Position numbers and translations under genes: made by a program. Shown piece after piece: positions 1 through 12,100 of a stretch of 64,000 nt of DNA (within the stretch, counting starts at the first letter, position 1; each line of letters begins with the position of its first letter). Origin of the DNA: Bos javanicus (taxonomy: Eukaryota > Chordata > Mammalia > Artiodactyla > Bovidae); the NCBI RefSeq assembly GCF_032452875.1, contig NC_083868.1, forward strand, positions 97,184,537-97,248,536, written 5' to 3'. The notes under the pieces are model-generated. The model was not told the DNA's origin, ran no database searches, and saw only the letters and a list, made by a program, of their open reading frames with translations.

Positions 1-180
1 TGGCTAAGAGCATCCAACTAGAAATGGGAAGGGTCACTGAATAAACTCAGTTTCTTAACTCCTAATTTCAGACTCTGCCCATCTTCCTGCATTAAACTTT
101 ACAAAAAATTCACACACACAGATGTGGTTATATATTTCATCTGGAAATTTTAATTGGGAAATGAACAGTCATAATATCTA

Positions 181-722
181 AATTAGGTTAGAACTGTATT
201 AATTATGGTTTTTATTTTGTATATTTTATGATGCTTTGCTATCTTGGTGGCCTTAGTGATGAAGGGGAGGATTTCCCTCCCAGGGCTTTGATCTCTGGAA
301 ATTATCCTAGAGCTAGCAAACAACTTCCCCTGTGAACGTGCCTTTCCTCTGGAAACCATCCAACCCAAAACCCATATCCCCCAAATCCTCCTTTATTTCT
401 CATATATGAAGCCAATATCTCCCCTGTTCCAAATCACCCCCGGGCTAGGTACTGGAAAATTAGAGACCACCCCTATAGAGCAGAGCCTGCCAAAACTATT
501 TTAACTATCCAATCCCAAATTCACTCAGACTTTTGTACACTGTCCCACCCATTTGTTCCTGCAGAAACCAAAATAAAGTCTCTGGGCTATGCTTTCTCTT
601 TCACTCCTTCTGCCTCCAGACCGACTCTGGTGCTTCCCCATGTGGCCCTGCATGGTGCGGCATGCCGCCTGCTCTTGAACACTGTAAATAATAAACTCTT
701 CTTTTAAAAGCAATTGTCCTTG
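181..722 (+). repeat. Candidate retroviral LTR (solo or remnant)
   Basis: This stretch has the look of the U3-R-U5 part of an ERV LTR. There is a poly(A)-signal-like AATAAA near 571, a pyrimidine-rich stretch after it, a second AATAAA near 689, and a terminal stretch resembling the 3' ends of class I LTRs. No coding sequence of the element is seen beside it and the boundaries are approximate. It could also be another old repeat. Confidence 0.4.
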
Positions 723-1104
723 TGTCTGTCACCTTACTGTATTTGATTAAAACAAATCCCAGGTAGGAATCCAGACAAGTACAATTGAAAAATGTAGGGA
801 GCTAGGGGCACTAACTCTTGGGCTATTGAAAATCTGTGTATAACTTTACAGTTGGCTTCTGTATCCACATCCACAGATTTAACCAACTGTATACCATGCA
901 AGAACTATAATACGCATTTACTGAAAAAAAGAATCCGTGTATAAGTGGACCTGCATAGTTCAAGCTCATGATGTTCAAAGGCCAACTGTATGGTATTGTT
1001 TCTTAACTAAGAATAAAGAAAGAACTGAAGAAAAAGAGAAAACAATGCTCTATCCATCATGGATAGGAAATGAAAGAACAAGTACACTTTTTTTCAGTGT
1101 GTTA
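723..1104. other. Intergenic, unassigned old repeat-like sequence
   Basis: No gene or RNA was recognised. The part around 840-990 resembles a degenerate interspersed repeat, but I cannot name the family. The short open frames here lack codon-bias or homology support. Confidence 0.3.
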
Positions 1105-1600
1105 CTTATATGTTTATTTCAATATATTTATTGAGAGCTCACTACATGCCTGGCATTGTGCAAGGCACTGAATATACAGTAATGAACAAAACAGGTTTGT
1201 TCCCTGTCCTTGTAAGACTCAATTTAGAGAAAAAAAGTAGGCCCCCCCCAAAAAAAAGTAAACAAACATACAATTACAAACTGTGGTACTTGCTTCAAGG
1301 GAAATAAATATTGTGTAGTGGGAAGAACCCTATAAATTGATCTGGAAAAATCTATCCAAGGAAATGACATTTATGCAGAGGATTAAAGGGAAACAAGGAA
1401 CTAGCTTTGCAAAGTATGGGAAAGAACATTCCAGGATTGTATGGAAGGTCGTGAGCTAAGCAAAGTTTGGCATCTTTGAGGAACTGGAAGAAGTCATGTA
1501 CACTGATGTGGCAGGATATACTGCTAAGTGCAGAAGAGCATATATAATCCAATACCATTTTTGACAAGAGACATATACATATATGCATGTCAGGACAAAG
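1105..1600 (+). repeat. L2-like ancient LINE remnant
   Basis: The segment near 1115-1230 has the typical degenerate L2 pattern: a run meaning 'TTTATTGAG...CTAC...TGCC.GGCA.TGTGC', followed by 'ATACAGTAATGAACAAAACAG'-like sequence. The rest, to about 1600, is too diverged to assign firmly. No gene is seen. Confidence 0.45.
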
Positions 1601-1740
1601 AAAATTAAGAAGAATATAAAATAGGCTGTAAATAATGATTATTTTTGGAAAGAGTGGATTTCAGTGGATTTTCACTTTCTATCTATTTCATATATATTTC
1701 TGCACTATTTAGATTTTTGGAAATTTTGTATTCGTGATTT

Positions 1741-2117
1741 GATACTGCAACCATGAAATTAAAAGACGCTTACTCCTTGGAAGGAAAGTTATGACCAACC
1801 TAGATAGCATATTCAAAAGCAGAGACATTACTTTGCCAACAAAGATCTGTCTAGTCAAGGCTATGGTTTTTCCAGTGGTCATGTATGGATGTGAGAGTTG
1901 GACTGTGAAGAAGGCTGAGAGCCGAAGAATTGATGCTTTTGAACTGTGGTGTTGGAGAAGACTCTTGAGAGTCCCTTGGACTGCAAGGAGATCCAACCAG
2001 TCCATTCTGAAGGAGATCAGCCCTGGGATTTCTTTGGAAGGAATGATGCTAAAGCTGAAACTCCAGTACTTTGGCCACCTCATGCGAAGAGTTGACTCAT
2101 TGGAAAAGTCTCTGATG
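1741..2117 (+). mobile_element. BovB (RTE) LINE 3' fragment, left arm of a fold-back
   Basis: The + strand encodes the C-terminal part of the BovB ORF, including the segment MVFPVVMYGCESWTVKKAE, that recurs in every BovB copy of this window. The copy is cut off at about 2117 inside the ORF and lacks the BovB 3' tail. It is nearly the reverse complement of 2217-2592, so the two form long inverted arms around a 99-base loop. Confidence 0.85.
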
Positions 2118-3963
2118 CCCCGGAGTTCACTCAGACTCACGTCCATTGAGTCAGTGATGCCATCCAGACATCTCATCCTCTGTCCCCTTCTCCTCCTGCC
2201 CCCAATCCCTCCCAGCATCAGAGTCTTTTCCAATGAGTCAACTCTTCGCATGAGGTGGCCAAAGTACTGGAGTTTCAGCTTTAGCATCATTCCTTCCAAA
2301 GAAATCCCAGGGCTGATCTCCTTCAGAATGGACTGGTTGGATCTCCTTGCAGTCCAAGGGACTCTCAAGAGTCTTCTCCAACTCCACAGTTCAAAAGCAT
2401 CAATTCTTTGGCTCTCAGCTTTCTTCACAGTCCAACTCTCACATCCATACATGACCACTGGAAAAACCATAGCCTTGATTAGACGGACCTTTGTTGGCAA
2501 AGTAATGTCTCTGCTTTTGAATATGCTACGTTGGTCATAACTTTTCTTCCAAGGAGTGAGCGTCTTTTAATTTCATGCCTGCAGTCACCATCTGCAGTGA
2601 TTTTGGAGCCCAAAGAAATAAAGTCTGACACTGTTTCCACTGTTTCCCCATCTATTTCCCATGAAGTGATGGGACTAGGTGCCATGATCTTAGTTTTCTG
2701 AATGTTGAGCTTTAAGTCAACTTTTTCACTTTCCTCTTTCACTTTCATCAAGAGGCTTTTGAGTTCCTCTTCACTTTCTGCCATAAAGGTGGTGTCATCT
2801 GCATATCTGAGGTTATTGATATTTCTCCCAGCAATCTTGATTCCATCTTGTGCTTCTTCCAGTCCAGCATTTCTCATGATGTACTCTGCATAGAAGTTAA
2901 ATAAGCAGGGTGACAATACACAGCCTTGACGTACTCCTTTTCCTATTTGGAACCAGTCTGTTGTTCCATTTCCAGTTCTAACTGATGAGTCCTGACCTGC
3001 ATATAGGTTTCTCAAGAGGCCAGTCAGGTGGTCTGGTATACCCGTCTCTTTCAGAATTTTCCACAGTTTGTTGTGATCCACCCAGTCAAAGGCTTTGGCA
3101 TAGTCAATAAAGCAGAAATAGATGTTTTTCTGGAACTCTCTTGCTTTTTCGATGATCCAGTGGATGTTGGCAATTTGATCTCTGGTTCCTCTGCCTTTTC
3201 TAAAACAGTAGTATATATAACGGTCATCTGAGTTAAATTCACCCATTCCAATCCATTTTGGTTCACTGATTCCTAGAATGTCGACATTCACTCTTGGCAT
3301 CTCCTGTTTGACCACTTCCAATTTGCCTTGATTCATGGACCTGACATTCCAGGTTCCTATGCAATATTGCTCTTTACAGCATCGGACCTTGCTTCTATCA
3401 CCAGTCACATCCACAACTGGGTATTGTTTTTGCTTTGGCTCCATCCCTTCATTCTTTCTGGAGTTATTTCTTCACTGATCTCCAGTAGCATATTGGGCAC
3501 CTACCGACCTGGGAAGATCCTCTTTCAGTATTCTATCATTTTGCCTTTTCATACTGTTCATGGGGTTCTCAAGGCAAGAATACTGAAGTGGTTTGCCATT
3601 CCCTTCTCCAGTGGACCACATTCTGTCAGACCTCTCCACCATGACTCCACCGTTTTCAGTGGCCCCACAGGGCATGGCTTAGTTTCATTGAGTTAGACCA
3701 GGGTGTGGTCCATGTGATTAGATTGACTAGTTTTCTGTGATTATGCTTGCAGTGTATCTGCCCTCTGATGCCCTCTCGAAACACTTACTGTCTTATTTGG
3801 GTTTCTCTTACCTTGGACGTGGGGTATCTCTTCACGGCTGCTCCAGCAAAGCACAGCTGCTGCTCCTTACCTTGGACGAGGGGTATCTCCTCACCGCTGC
3901 CCCTCCTGACCTTGAACGTGGAGTGGCTCCTCTTGGCCCTCCTGCACCTGTGCAGCCACCATT
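2118..3963 (-). mobile_element. BovB (RTE) LINE, 5'-containing, internally deleted
   Basis: The minus strand reads from a BovB 5' region into its single ORF. The 5' region (about 3963-3450) contains degenerate tandem units such as CTTACCTTGGACG. The ORF's endonuclease start lies near 3444-3230. An open frame of 321 residues (3444-2479) jumps from the early endonuclease region, ending in GEFNSDDRYIYYC, straight to the RT segment FRKGRGTRDQIANIHWIIEK. Most of the endonuclease and fingers region is therefore deleted near 3200-3230. The RT YADD catalytic motif is visible at about 2793-2804. The 3' tail is missing at 2118. It is a dead copy and not a host gene. Confidence 0.85.
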
Positions 3964-4514
3964 CCTTTGTCTCCTTAGGTAGGTTTATTCCTAGATACTT
4001 AATTATTTTTGTTGCAGTGGTGAATGGGATTGATTCCTTAATTTCTCTTTCTGATTTTCATTGTTAGTACATAGAAATGCAAGTGATTTCTGTGTATTGA
4101 TTTTGTATTCTGTGACTTTGCTAAATTCACTGATTAGCTCTATCTAGTAATTTTCTGATACTATCTTTAAGGTTTTCTATTTAGAGTATCATGTCATCTG
4201 CAAACAGTAAGAGCTTTACTTCTTCTTTTCCCATCTGGATTCCTTTTATTTCTTTTTCTTCTCTGATTGCTGTAGCTAGGACTTCCAAAACTATGTTGAA
4301 TAATAGTGGTGAAAGTGGACACCCTTGTCTTGTTCCTGATCTAAGGGGGAATGCTTTCAGTTTTTCACCATTGAGAATAATGTTTGCTGTAGGCTTATTT
4401 TATATGACCTTTACTATGTTGAGGAAGGTTCCTTCTATGCCCATTTTTGAAGCATTTTAACCATAAATGGGTGCTGAATTTTGTCAAAGGCTTTTTCTGC
4501 ATCTGTTGAGTTGT

Positions 4515-4804
4515 CATTGGAGAAGGCAATGGCACCCCACTCCAGTACTCTTGCCTGGAGAATCTCATGAATGGAGGAGCCTGGTAGTCTGCAGTCCATG
4601 GGGTCACTAAGAGTCAGACATGACTGAGTGATTTCACTTTCACTTTTCACTTTCATAAATTGAAGAAGGAAATGGCAACCCACTCCAGTGTTCTTGCCTG
4701 GAGAATCCCAGGGACAGGGGAGCCTGGTTGGCTTCCGTCTATGGGGTCGCAGAGAGTCGGACATGACTGAAGCGACTTAGCAGCAGCAGCAGCAGCAGCA
4801 GCAC
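4515..4804 (+). mobile_element. Bov-A2 dimeric SINE inside L1
   Basis: Two tandem Bov-A monomers are seen, each with the segment TGGCA.CCCACTCCAGT.TTCTTGCCTGGAGAATC and ending in GA-C-GACTGA. They are followed by a CAG tail at 4781-4801. The element sits inside the minus-strand L1 ORF2, so it is younger than that L1. Confidence 0.85.
4781..4801 (+). repeat. (CAG)7 microsatellite
   Basis: There are seven perfect CAG units at the tail of the Bov-A2 SINE. Short CAG tails of this kind are a usual feature of Bov-A2 and this tract is not coding. Confidence 0.9.
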
Positions 4805-6383
4805 TGAATGGTCGTCATATGGTTTTTATCTTTCAATTTGTTACTATGGTCTATCACATTGATTGACTTGCATATATTGAAGAATCCTTGCATTCCTGGA
4901 ATAAACCCAACTTGATCATAGTGTATGAGCTTTTTGATGTGTTCCTGAATTCTGTTTGCTAAAATTTTTTTTTTGTTTTTGTTTTTGTTTGCTAAAATTT
5001 TGTTGAGGATTTTTGCATCTATGTTCATCAGTGATATTGGCCTGTAGTTTTCTTTTTCTGTGTTGTCTTTGGTTTTGGTATCAGGGTGATGGTGGCCTCA
5101 TAGAATGAGTTTGGAAGTGTTCCTTCCTCTGCAATTTTTTTGAAAGAGTTTTAGAAGGATATGCATTAACTCTTCTCTAAATATTTGATAGAATTCTGTG
5201 AAGCTATCTGGTCCTGAGCTTTTCTTTTTGGGGAGATTTTTGATCACAGCTTCAATTTTATGCTTGTAATTGGGTTGTTCATAATTTCTATTTCTTCCTG
5301 GTTTAGTCTTGGAAGATTGAACTTTTCTCAGAATCTGTCCATTCCTCCCAGGTTATCCATTTTATTACCACATAGTTGTTCATGATAGTCTCTTATAATC
5401 CTTTGTATTTCTGCATTGTCTGTTGTAACCTCTACTTTTTCAGTTCTAATTTTGTTGATTTGATTCTTCTCTCTTTTGTTCTTGATGAGTCTGGCTAAAG
5501 GTTTGTCCATTTTGTTTATCTTCTCAAAGAAACAGATTTTACTTCTATTAATCTTTATTATTGTTTCATTTCTTTTTCACTTATTTCTGCTTGGATCTTT
5601 ATGATTTCTTTCCTTCTACTAATTGTTTTTGTTCTTCTTTTTCAGTTTCTTTTAGGTATAAATTTAGGTTGTATATTTGATGTTTCTCTTGTTTCTTGAG
5701 GTAGGGTTGTATTGCTATAAACTTCCCTCTTAGAACTGCTTTTGCTGCATCCCATAGGTTTTGAGTTGTCATGTTTTCATTTTCATTTGTTTCTAGAAAT
5801 ATTTTGATTTCCCTTTTGATTTCTTCAGTAACCTGTTGGTTATTTAGAAAAATATTATTTAATCTCCATGTGTTTGTGTTTCTTACAGTTTTTTTTTGTT
5901 GTTGTAATTGATATCTAGTCTCATAGCATTGTGGTTGGAGAAGATGCTTGATATGATTTCAATTTTCTTCAATTTACTGAGGTTTGATTTATGATCCAAG
6001 ATTTTGGTCTATCTTGGAGAATGTTCCATGTGCACTTGAGAAGAAAGTGTATTCTTCTGCATTTGGATGGAATGTCCTGAAGATATCAAAGAGATCCATC
6101 TCATCTAATGTATCATTTAATACTTGTGTTTCCTTATTAATTTTCTGTTTTGATGATCTGGCCATTACTGTGGGGTGTTAAAGTCTCCTCCTATTATTGT
6201 GTTACTGTCAATTTCTCCTTTTATGTCTGTTAGTGTTTGTCTTATATATTGAGGTGCTCCTATGTTGGGTGCATAGATATTTACAATTGTTATCTCTTCC
6301 TCTTGGATTGACCCCTTGATTATTATGTAGTGTCCTTCCTTATCTCTTATAATCTTTAAGGTCTATTTTGTCTGATATAAAGA

Positions 6384-6496
6384 TTGCTGCTGCTACTACT
6401 ACTACTAAGTCGCTTCAGTCGTGTCCGACTCTGTGCAACCCCATAGACGGCAGCCCACCAGGCTCCCCTATCCCTGGGATTCTCCAGGCAAGAACA
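6384..6496 (-). mobile_element. Bov-A type SINE fragment, minus strand
   Basis: A reverse-orientation Bov-A monomer starts with a degenerate (CTG/CTA)n tail near 6384-6408. The conserved AGTCG.GTCCGACTCTGTG and CCAGGCTCC segments follow. It interrupts the L1 between ORF1 and ORF2. Confidence 0.8.
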
Positions 6497-7306
6497 GCTG
6501 AAAGATCAGCTGTTAAGTGTATGGGGTTTCCTTTGTATGCTACTTGTTGCTTCTCCCTTGCTGCTTCTAATATTGTTTCTTTGTGTTTAGTCTTTGCTAG
6601 TTTGATTAGTATATGTCTTGGTGTGTTTCTCCTTGGGTTTATCCTGTATGGTACTCTTTGTGCCTCTTGGACTTGATTGACTATTTCCTTCTCCATGTTG
6701 GGGAAATTTTCAACTATAATCTCTTCAAAAATTTTCTCATACCCTTTCTTTTTCTTTTCTTCTTCTGGGACCTGTATAATTTGAATGTTGGTGCATTTGA
6801 TATTGTCCCAGAGGTCTCTGAGACTATCCTCAGTTCTTTTCATTCTTTTTATTCTGCTCTTCAAAAGTTATTTCCACCATTTTATCTTTCAGCTCACTGA
6901 TTCATTCTTCTGCTTCAGATATTCTGCTATTGATTCCTTCTAGAGTTTTTAAAATTTCAGTAATTGTGTTGTTTGTCTCTGTATGTTTATTCTTTAATTG
7001 TCTTAGGTCTTTGTTAATTGATTCTTGCATTTTCTCCATTTTGTTTTCAAGATTTTTTTTATCATCTTTACTATCATTATTCTGAATTCTTTTTCAGGTA
7101 GTTTGCCTATTTCCTCTTCATTTACTTGCATTTCTGTGTTTCTAGTTTGTTCCTTCATTTGTATACTATTTCTCTTCCTTTTCATTATTTTTCTTTAACT
7201 AATTGTGTTTGAGGTCTCCTTTTCCCAGGCTTCAAGGTTGAATTCTTTCTTCCTTTTGGTTTCTGCCTTCCTAAGGTTGGTCCAGTGGTTTGTGTAAGCT
7301 TTGTTT

Positions 7307-7331
7307 TGTGTGTGTGTGTGTGTGTGTGTGT
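7307..7331. repeat. (TG)n dinucleotide repeat
   Basis: An uninterrupted TG run of about 25 bases lies within the L1 5' region. Confidence 0.95.
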
Positions 7332-7799
7332 AAGCTTTGAATAGGGTGAGATTTGTGCTGAGTTTTTGTTTGTTTGTTTTTCCTCTGATAGGCAAGGCTA
7401 AGTGAGCTGGTAATCCTGTCTGCTGAAGACTGGGTTTGTATTTTTGTTTCCTTCATTGTTTACATGAGGCATCCTACACAGGGTGATACTGGTGGTTGGG
7501 TGATGCCAAGTCTTGTATTCAAATGGTTTCTTTTGTGTGAGTTCTATTTGATATTCCCTAGGGTTAGTTTGCTGGTAGTCTAGGGTCTTGGAGTAAGTGC
7601 TCCCACTCCAAAGGCTCAGGGCTTGATCTCTTATAGCTCTGTGGGTGAGAAATACAGGTCTCATTGTACCTCCAGTACAGGTCTCATTGGCTAAAAACAC
7701 CATGTCAGCAGTTCTGTGTTCCTTTCTGAAGGCTCTCTGTCTTTAAAGACAGTGATGTTACACATCTATGATCCTGCCTCTCTAGCCTGCTCCAATAAA

Positions 7800-7920
7800 G
7801 GCTATATTTTGAAGAGGGAGCTGATGGCATTGCCAGAGGTCACACAGCTAGTTAGTGGCAAAATCAGGATTCAAATCTAAGTTTGTCTAACTCTACCACT
7901 CTACTTATAAAAACTCTTTC
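7800..7920 (+). repeat. MIR SINE fragment
   Basis: The core GGTCACACAGCTAGT.AGTGGCA at about 7838-7861 is the diagnostic MIR stretch, followed by degenerate MIR 3' sequence. Confidence 0.75.
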
Positions 7921-8207
7921 AAGCTGCCACAATGCTAATACAGCATAAAAGTTGGAAAAGAACGGAAATGAAAGTCAATAGCTGCTTCAAATACATATCA
8001 AGTACCTACATGCTTCAAGTAAGGCTTTTTGGCACAAGGTAGGCAACTCCAGGACTGGGTGGATAGGAGACCAGAGTTCAAATTCTGCTATTACCATGGA
8101 TTCTTCCCCCATGGGGCATGTGACAGCGAATGTCCCTTCAAGCTTTAAAGGTCCCTGTCTCTATGATTTATCATCTAGGTAAATATAGAGGACCAGGAAC
8201 AGTGTCC

Positions 8208-8483
8208 AGAGAAGGCAATGGCATCCCACTCCAGTACTCTTGCCTGGAAAATCCCATGGATGGAGGAGCCTGGTAGGCTGCAGTCCATGGGGTCGCTAAG
8301 AGTCAGACACGACTGAGCGACTTCACTTTCACTTTTCCCTTTCATGCATTGGAGAAGGAAATGGCAACCCACTCCAGTGTTCTTGCCTGGAGAATCCCAG
8401 GGATGGGAAGCCTGGTGGACTGCCGTCTATGGGGTCACACAGAGTCGGACACGACTGAAGTGACTTAGCAGCAGCAGCAGCAG
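8208..8483 (+). mobile_element. Bov-A2 dimeric SINE
   Basis: Two Bov-A monomers run head to tail, with the same internal signatures as at 4515-4804 and a short (CAG)n tail at about 8467-8482. Confidence 0.88.
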
Positions 8484-8820
8484 GAACAGAGGTATACAAG
8501 ATTGATAGCATTGATTAACACACCAATTATTGTAAGAATAGATGAAAGGTGGCAGGACTACTCTTTTCTCAGTTTCAATACTATTTGCTTTATTCACTAA
8601 AGTATTTGGTTTTAGGATGTTATTTTCAAGGAAAAGCAAGAACAAGTCCATACAGTGTGCCGTTCCAGTCTACTAGAATGTAGGATGTACTAGAATTTTA
8701 GGCTTTATTCATGCAAATATTGAAGCATTCAGTCCCACAACAAGTATTTAAAACCTACTGAGTATTTAGGCAAGACCAGGTGAAGGAAGATCTTGATAAA
8801 AATTTCAAAAAGTAAAAGAG
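8484..8820. other. Intergenic, nothing recognised
   Basis: AT-rich sequence between two SINEs. I see no gene, RNA or nameable repeat here. Confidence 0.5.
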
Positions 8821-9102
8821 GGACTTCCCTGGTGGTCCAATGATTAAGAATTCAAGTGCCAATGCAAGGGACATGGGTTCGATTCCTGGTCCAGGCAGAT
8901 TCTTCATGCCACAGGGCAACAAAGCATGTGTGTTACAATTATTGAGCCTGCATGCTCTAGAGATCATGCTCTGCAAGAAGAGAAGCCATGGCAATAAGCC
9001 CACACTCCCACAGAGAGTAGGGCCTGCTCACCACAACTAGAGAAAGCCTGTACACAACAACAGAGACACAGAGCAGGAACAAATAAATAAAAAAACTTTT
9101 TA
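8821..9102 (+). mobile_element. tRNA-derived SINE (CHR/Bov-tRNA-Glu type)
   Basis: It begins with GGGACTTCCCTGGTGGTCCA, has an RNA polymerase III B-box-like GGTTCGATTCC at about 8876-8886, then the long tail typical of cetartiodactyl CHR SINEs, ending in (AAATAA)-like A-rich sequence. Confidence 0.8.
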
Positions 9103-9217
9103 AAAGAGGACTTTTTTAGACTTTACATTTGGGTTTTTAAGACTGTATGACAATCTTGAAGGTGTTGTTCCTTTTTTTTTCACATTATAAAACTAAAACC
9201 TTCAGTACTTTACATTC

Positions 9218-9352
9218 AGATCTGTTGCTGCTACATCACTTCAGTCGTGTCTGACTCTGTGTTGACCCCATAGACGGCAGCCCACCAGGCTCCTCCGTCC
9301 ATGGGATTTTCTAGGCAAAATTACTGGAGTGGGGTGCCATTGCCTTCTCCGA
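9218..9352 (-). mobile_element. Bov-A type SINE, minus strand
   Basis: A reverse monomer running from the short CTG tail near 9224 through AGTCGTGTCTGACTCTGTG to CCATTGCCTTCTCC at 9339-9352. Confidence 0.85.
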
Positions 9353-9803
9353 TTCAGGTCTGTACCAGTATTCAAATCTGAGTCAGTCCATCTTCTGTGT
9401 CATATTAGGAAAGCAATCATAGTGTAGTTGGGGTGTTGGACAATGTATATGCCATATTAACTACCGAGAAAGGGCCCAGCACAAGGTGATCAGTGATTTA
9501 GAACATAGGTCAGCATTCTTTTTCTGCCAAGTGAACCATTGTAGTGTCTATTGCAATTGCTCACCTCTGCCCTTGCAACGCAAAAGTTGCTGTAGACAGC
9601 ACATAAATGAATGAGCATTGCTGTGTTCCAATAAGGCCTTATTTATGGATACTGAAACACAAATTTCACATAATTCTCACTTGTCACAAAACATTATTCT
9701 TCCTTTCATATTTTTTTTCTATTGTTAGAAAACATAAAAACCATTCTTAGCTTGACAGCTATACAAAAACAAGCAGCAGGTTGGGTTTGGCCCATGGGCT
9801 TGT
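9353..9803. other. Intergenic, unassigned
   Basis: No gene is seen. The part near 9480-9780 resembles an old, diverged interspersed repeat, but I cannot name it. Confidence 0.3.
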
Positions 9804-10166
9804 GTTAGTCAGTCGGGGCTGCTATGATAAATACCATAGTCTGAGCGGTTTAAACAACAAAGAATTCTTTCTCACAGTTCCAGAGAGCGGGAAGTCCAGG
9901 TTCAAGGTGCTGGCAGGTTCAATGTGGTGTCTGGTGAGAAACTTCTTCCTGGTTTGCAGACAATGGCCACCTTGTTGCTGTATCCTCACGTGGTGGAAAG
10001 AGATCATCTCTCTCATCTTTCTTCTTCCAAGAGCACTAAATCCCATTTATAGAGGTTCAACTCTGATGACCTACTTACCTCCCAAAGTCTCCAAATGCTA
10101 TCACACTGGGGGTTATGGCTTCAACGTTTGAATGTTGGGGGAACACAAGTATTCAGTCTATAGCAA
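9804..10166 (-). repeat. MLT1-type (ERVL-MaLR) LTR, minus strand
   Basis: The sequence follows the reverse complement of an MLT1/MST-like LTR: GTTAGTC..GGGCTGCTATGA at the left end, TTCTCACAGTTCC next, and GGGGGTTATGGCTTCAACGTTTGAAT near the right end. It is diverged and no internal coding part is attached. Confidence 0.7.
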
Positions 10167-11454
10167 TTTGTGAGAGGAGCTCCAACATTCCTGAAGTGGT
10201 CAGTGATTGCTCTTCTCTGTAGGCCAGTGGGACCTGCAGCCACTGAACAGAGAAACCTAAATGAAATAGTAGTAATTGGATCCTAGCATAGCAGGGGCCA
10301 AGTGGCAGCACACCACTGCCAAAGACAAAGATGGGCATGGTCACCGTGGCGGACAGCAGAATCAAAGCAGCAAGCAGAACGGTCTGGCTTGCGCGGACCT
10401 AAGTCATTGGCTAGTTGATCATGGTATTCCTAGAAGTGAAATAGACAGAAAACCCACTAAATTCCTACTGAAACAGTATCAACAGAAAAGTTCTAGGTCA
10501 AGTAAAGAGAAGTCTAACCTGAATCATAAAAAGAGAGTCATATCCCTTCCAACATTTCCCAGACTTGAGACAGTTTACAGACCTCAGAATCCCTCAGGTA
10601 AAGGGGAGGCTATATCCCCCAGAGAAATGACACTGGTACACCATCAAAATGTATACAGAAAATCTTTCTCCAGACTTCACCAAAGGGACTTCAAATCTTT
10701 TTAGTAGGGAAACCGTGCACTGAGAAAAAATAAAATAATCAGACCGTTTGGGAACTAATGGACACTGGCTCTGAACTGAATTCCAGGAGATCAAACATCA
10801 CTGTGGTACACTGTCTTGGAAGGGGCTTATGGAAGTCAGGTGATCGATTGAGTTTTATCTCAAGTCTGTCTCACAGTGGGGACACTGGGTCCCCAAGCCC
10901 ATTCTGTGATTATCCTCCAGTCCTGGAATTAATAATTAGAATAGATACACTGAGCACCTCACGGAGTCCCCACGTTGGTTCCCTGACCTGCGGAATGAGG
11001 GCTAGTATGGTGGGAAAGATCAAGTGGAAACCTCTAGAACTGCTTCTACTTAGGAAAATAGTAAACCAAAAGCAACACTGAATTCCTGGAGGAACTGCAG
11101 AGATAAGTGCCACCACATTTCCATTCAAAAAGGCCTGTGTGGCCTGTGCAGAAGGCAGACGGATTTTGGAGAATGACAGTGGATTATTGTAAGCTAAACC
11201 AGGTGGTAACTCCAATTGCAGCCGCTCTGCCAGATGTGGTTTTATTGGTTGAGCAAATTAATACATCCCCTGGTACCTGGTGCAGCTATCAATCTGACAA
11301 ATGTTTTTTCCTTTGATATCTGTTAGCAAAGACCACCAGAAGCAGTTTGTTTTCAGCTGGAAAGGCCAGCAGTACATCTTCACAGCCCTACATCAGGGCT
11401 AAATCAATTCTCCAGCCTGTGTCATAACTAGCTTGCAAGAATCTTTAAAAAATT

Positions 11455-11612
11455 AATTAATTATTTATTTATTTAGCTGTGCCGGGTCTTGTTGCCAGGA
11501 TCTTCTATCTTTATTGCAGCATGTGGGATCTAGTTCCCTGACTGGGATCAAACCTGGACCCCCTGTGTTGGGAGCACAGAATATTAACCACTGGACGACC
11601 AGGGAAGTCTTG
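11455..11612 (-). mobile_element. CHR-type tRNA SINE, minus strand, inside ERV RT
   Basis: A reverse-orientation tRNA-derived SINE with a (TTTA)n-like A-rich tail complement at 11455-11477, a B-box complement near GGGATCAAACC at 11544-11554, and CCAGGGAAGTCT at 11601-11612. It separates two parts of the ERV reverse transcriptase. Confidence 0.8.
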
Positions 11613-11894
11613 AGCCCACAGTTCATAAGAATCTTGATCACCTTTGTCTTCCACATCATATCACATTGGTCTTTTACATTGATGACACCATGCTGATTGG
11701 ATGTGGTGAGCAAAAAGTAGCAACAACTCTAGACTTTTTGGTAAGACATTTGTGTGTCAGGGGGTGGAAAATAAATCTGACAAAAATTCAGTGACATTTC
11801 TTTTATGTCAGTGAAATTTCTAGGAGGTCCAGTGGTGTGGACCATGTTGAGATATCCCTTCTAAAGTGAAGAATAAAATGTTGCATCTGCTCCC

Positions 11895-12100
11895 CACCCT
11901 TACCCCTCTGTGGCTCAGAGGTAAAGAATCCATCTGCAATGCAGGAGCCGCAGGGGACATGGTACAATCCCTGGGAAGATCCCTTGGAGGAGGGCATGGC
12001 AACCCACTCCAGTCTTCTTGCCTGGAGAATCCGATGGACAGAGGAGCCTGGAGGGCTCTAGTCCATGGGATTGCTAAGAGTTAGACATAACTGAAGCAAG
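11895..12100 (+). mobile_element. Bov-tA SINE inside ERV
   Basis: It has the tRNA-like part GTAAAGAATCCATCTGCAAT and a degenerate B box, followed by the Bov-A part GGCATGGCAACCCACTCCAG and its 3' end. It interrupts the ERV pol region. Confidence 0.85.

Larger units (their letters stand above)
3966..7745 (-). mobile_element. L1 LINE (ruminant type), minus strand, broken
   Basis: The sequence reads as an L1 in reverse: 5'UTR-like sequence at about 7745-7200, ORF1 remnant at 6864-6510 (a basic, coiled-coil-like protein), then ORF2 pieces down to 3966. An LLFADDM-like RT active-site stretch lies on the minus strand at about 4180-4210. Two Bov SINEs interrupt the copy (4515-4804 and 6384-6496), and the lower-coordinate end is cut where BovB begins. 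Frameshifts and stops make it non-functional. Confidence 0.8.

Noticed and set aside
2479..3444. 321-codon open frame on the minus strand
   Set aside because: It is BovB endonuclease/RT sequence with an internal deletion, a transposon remnant and not a host gene.
4781..4801. CAG repeat as a disease-type expansion
   Set aside because: It is a non-coding SINE tail of normal length for Bov-A2.
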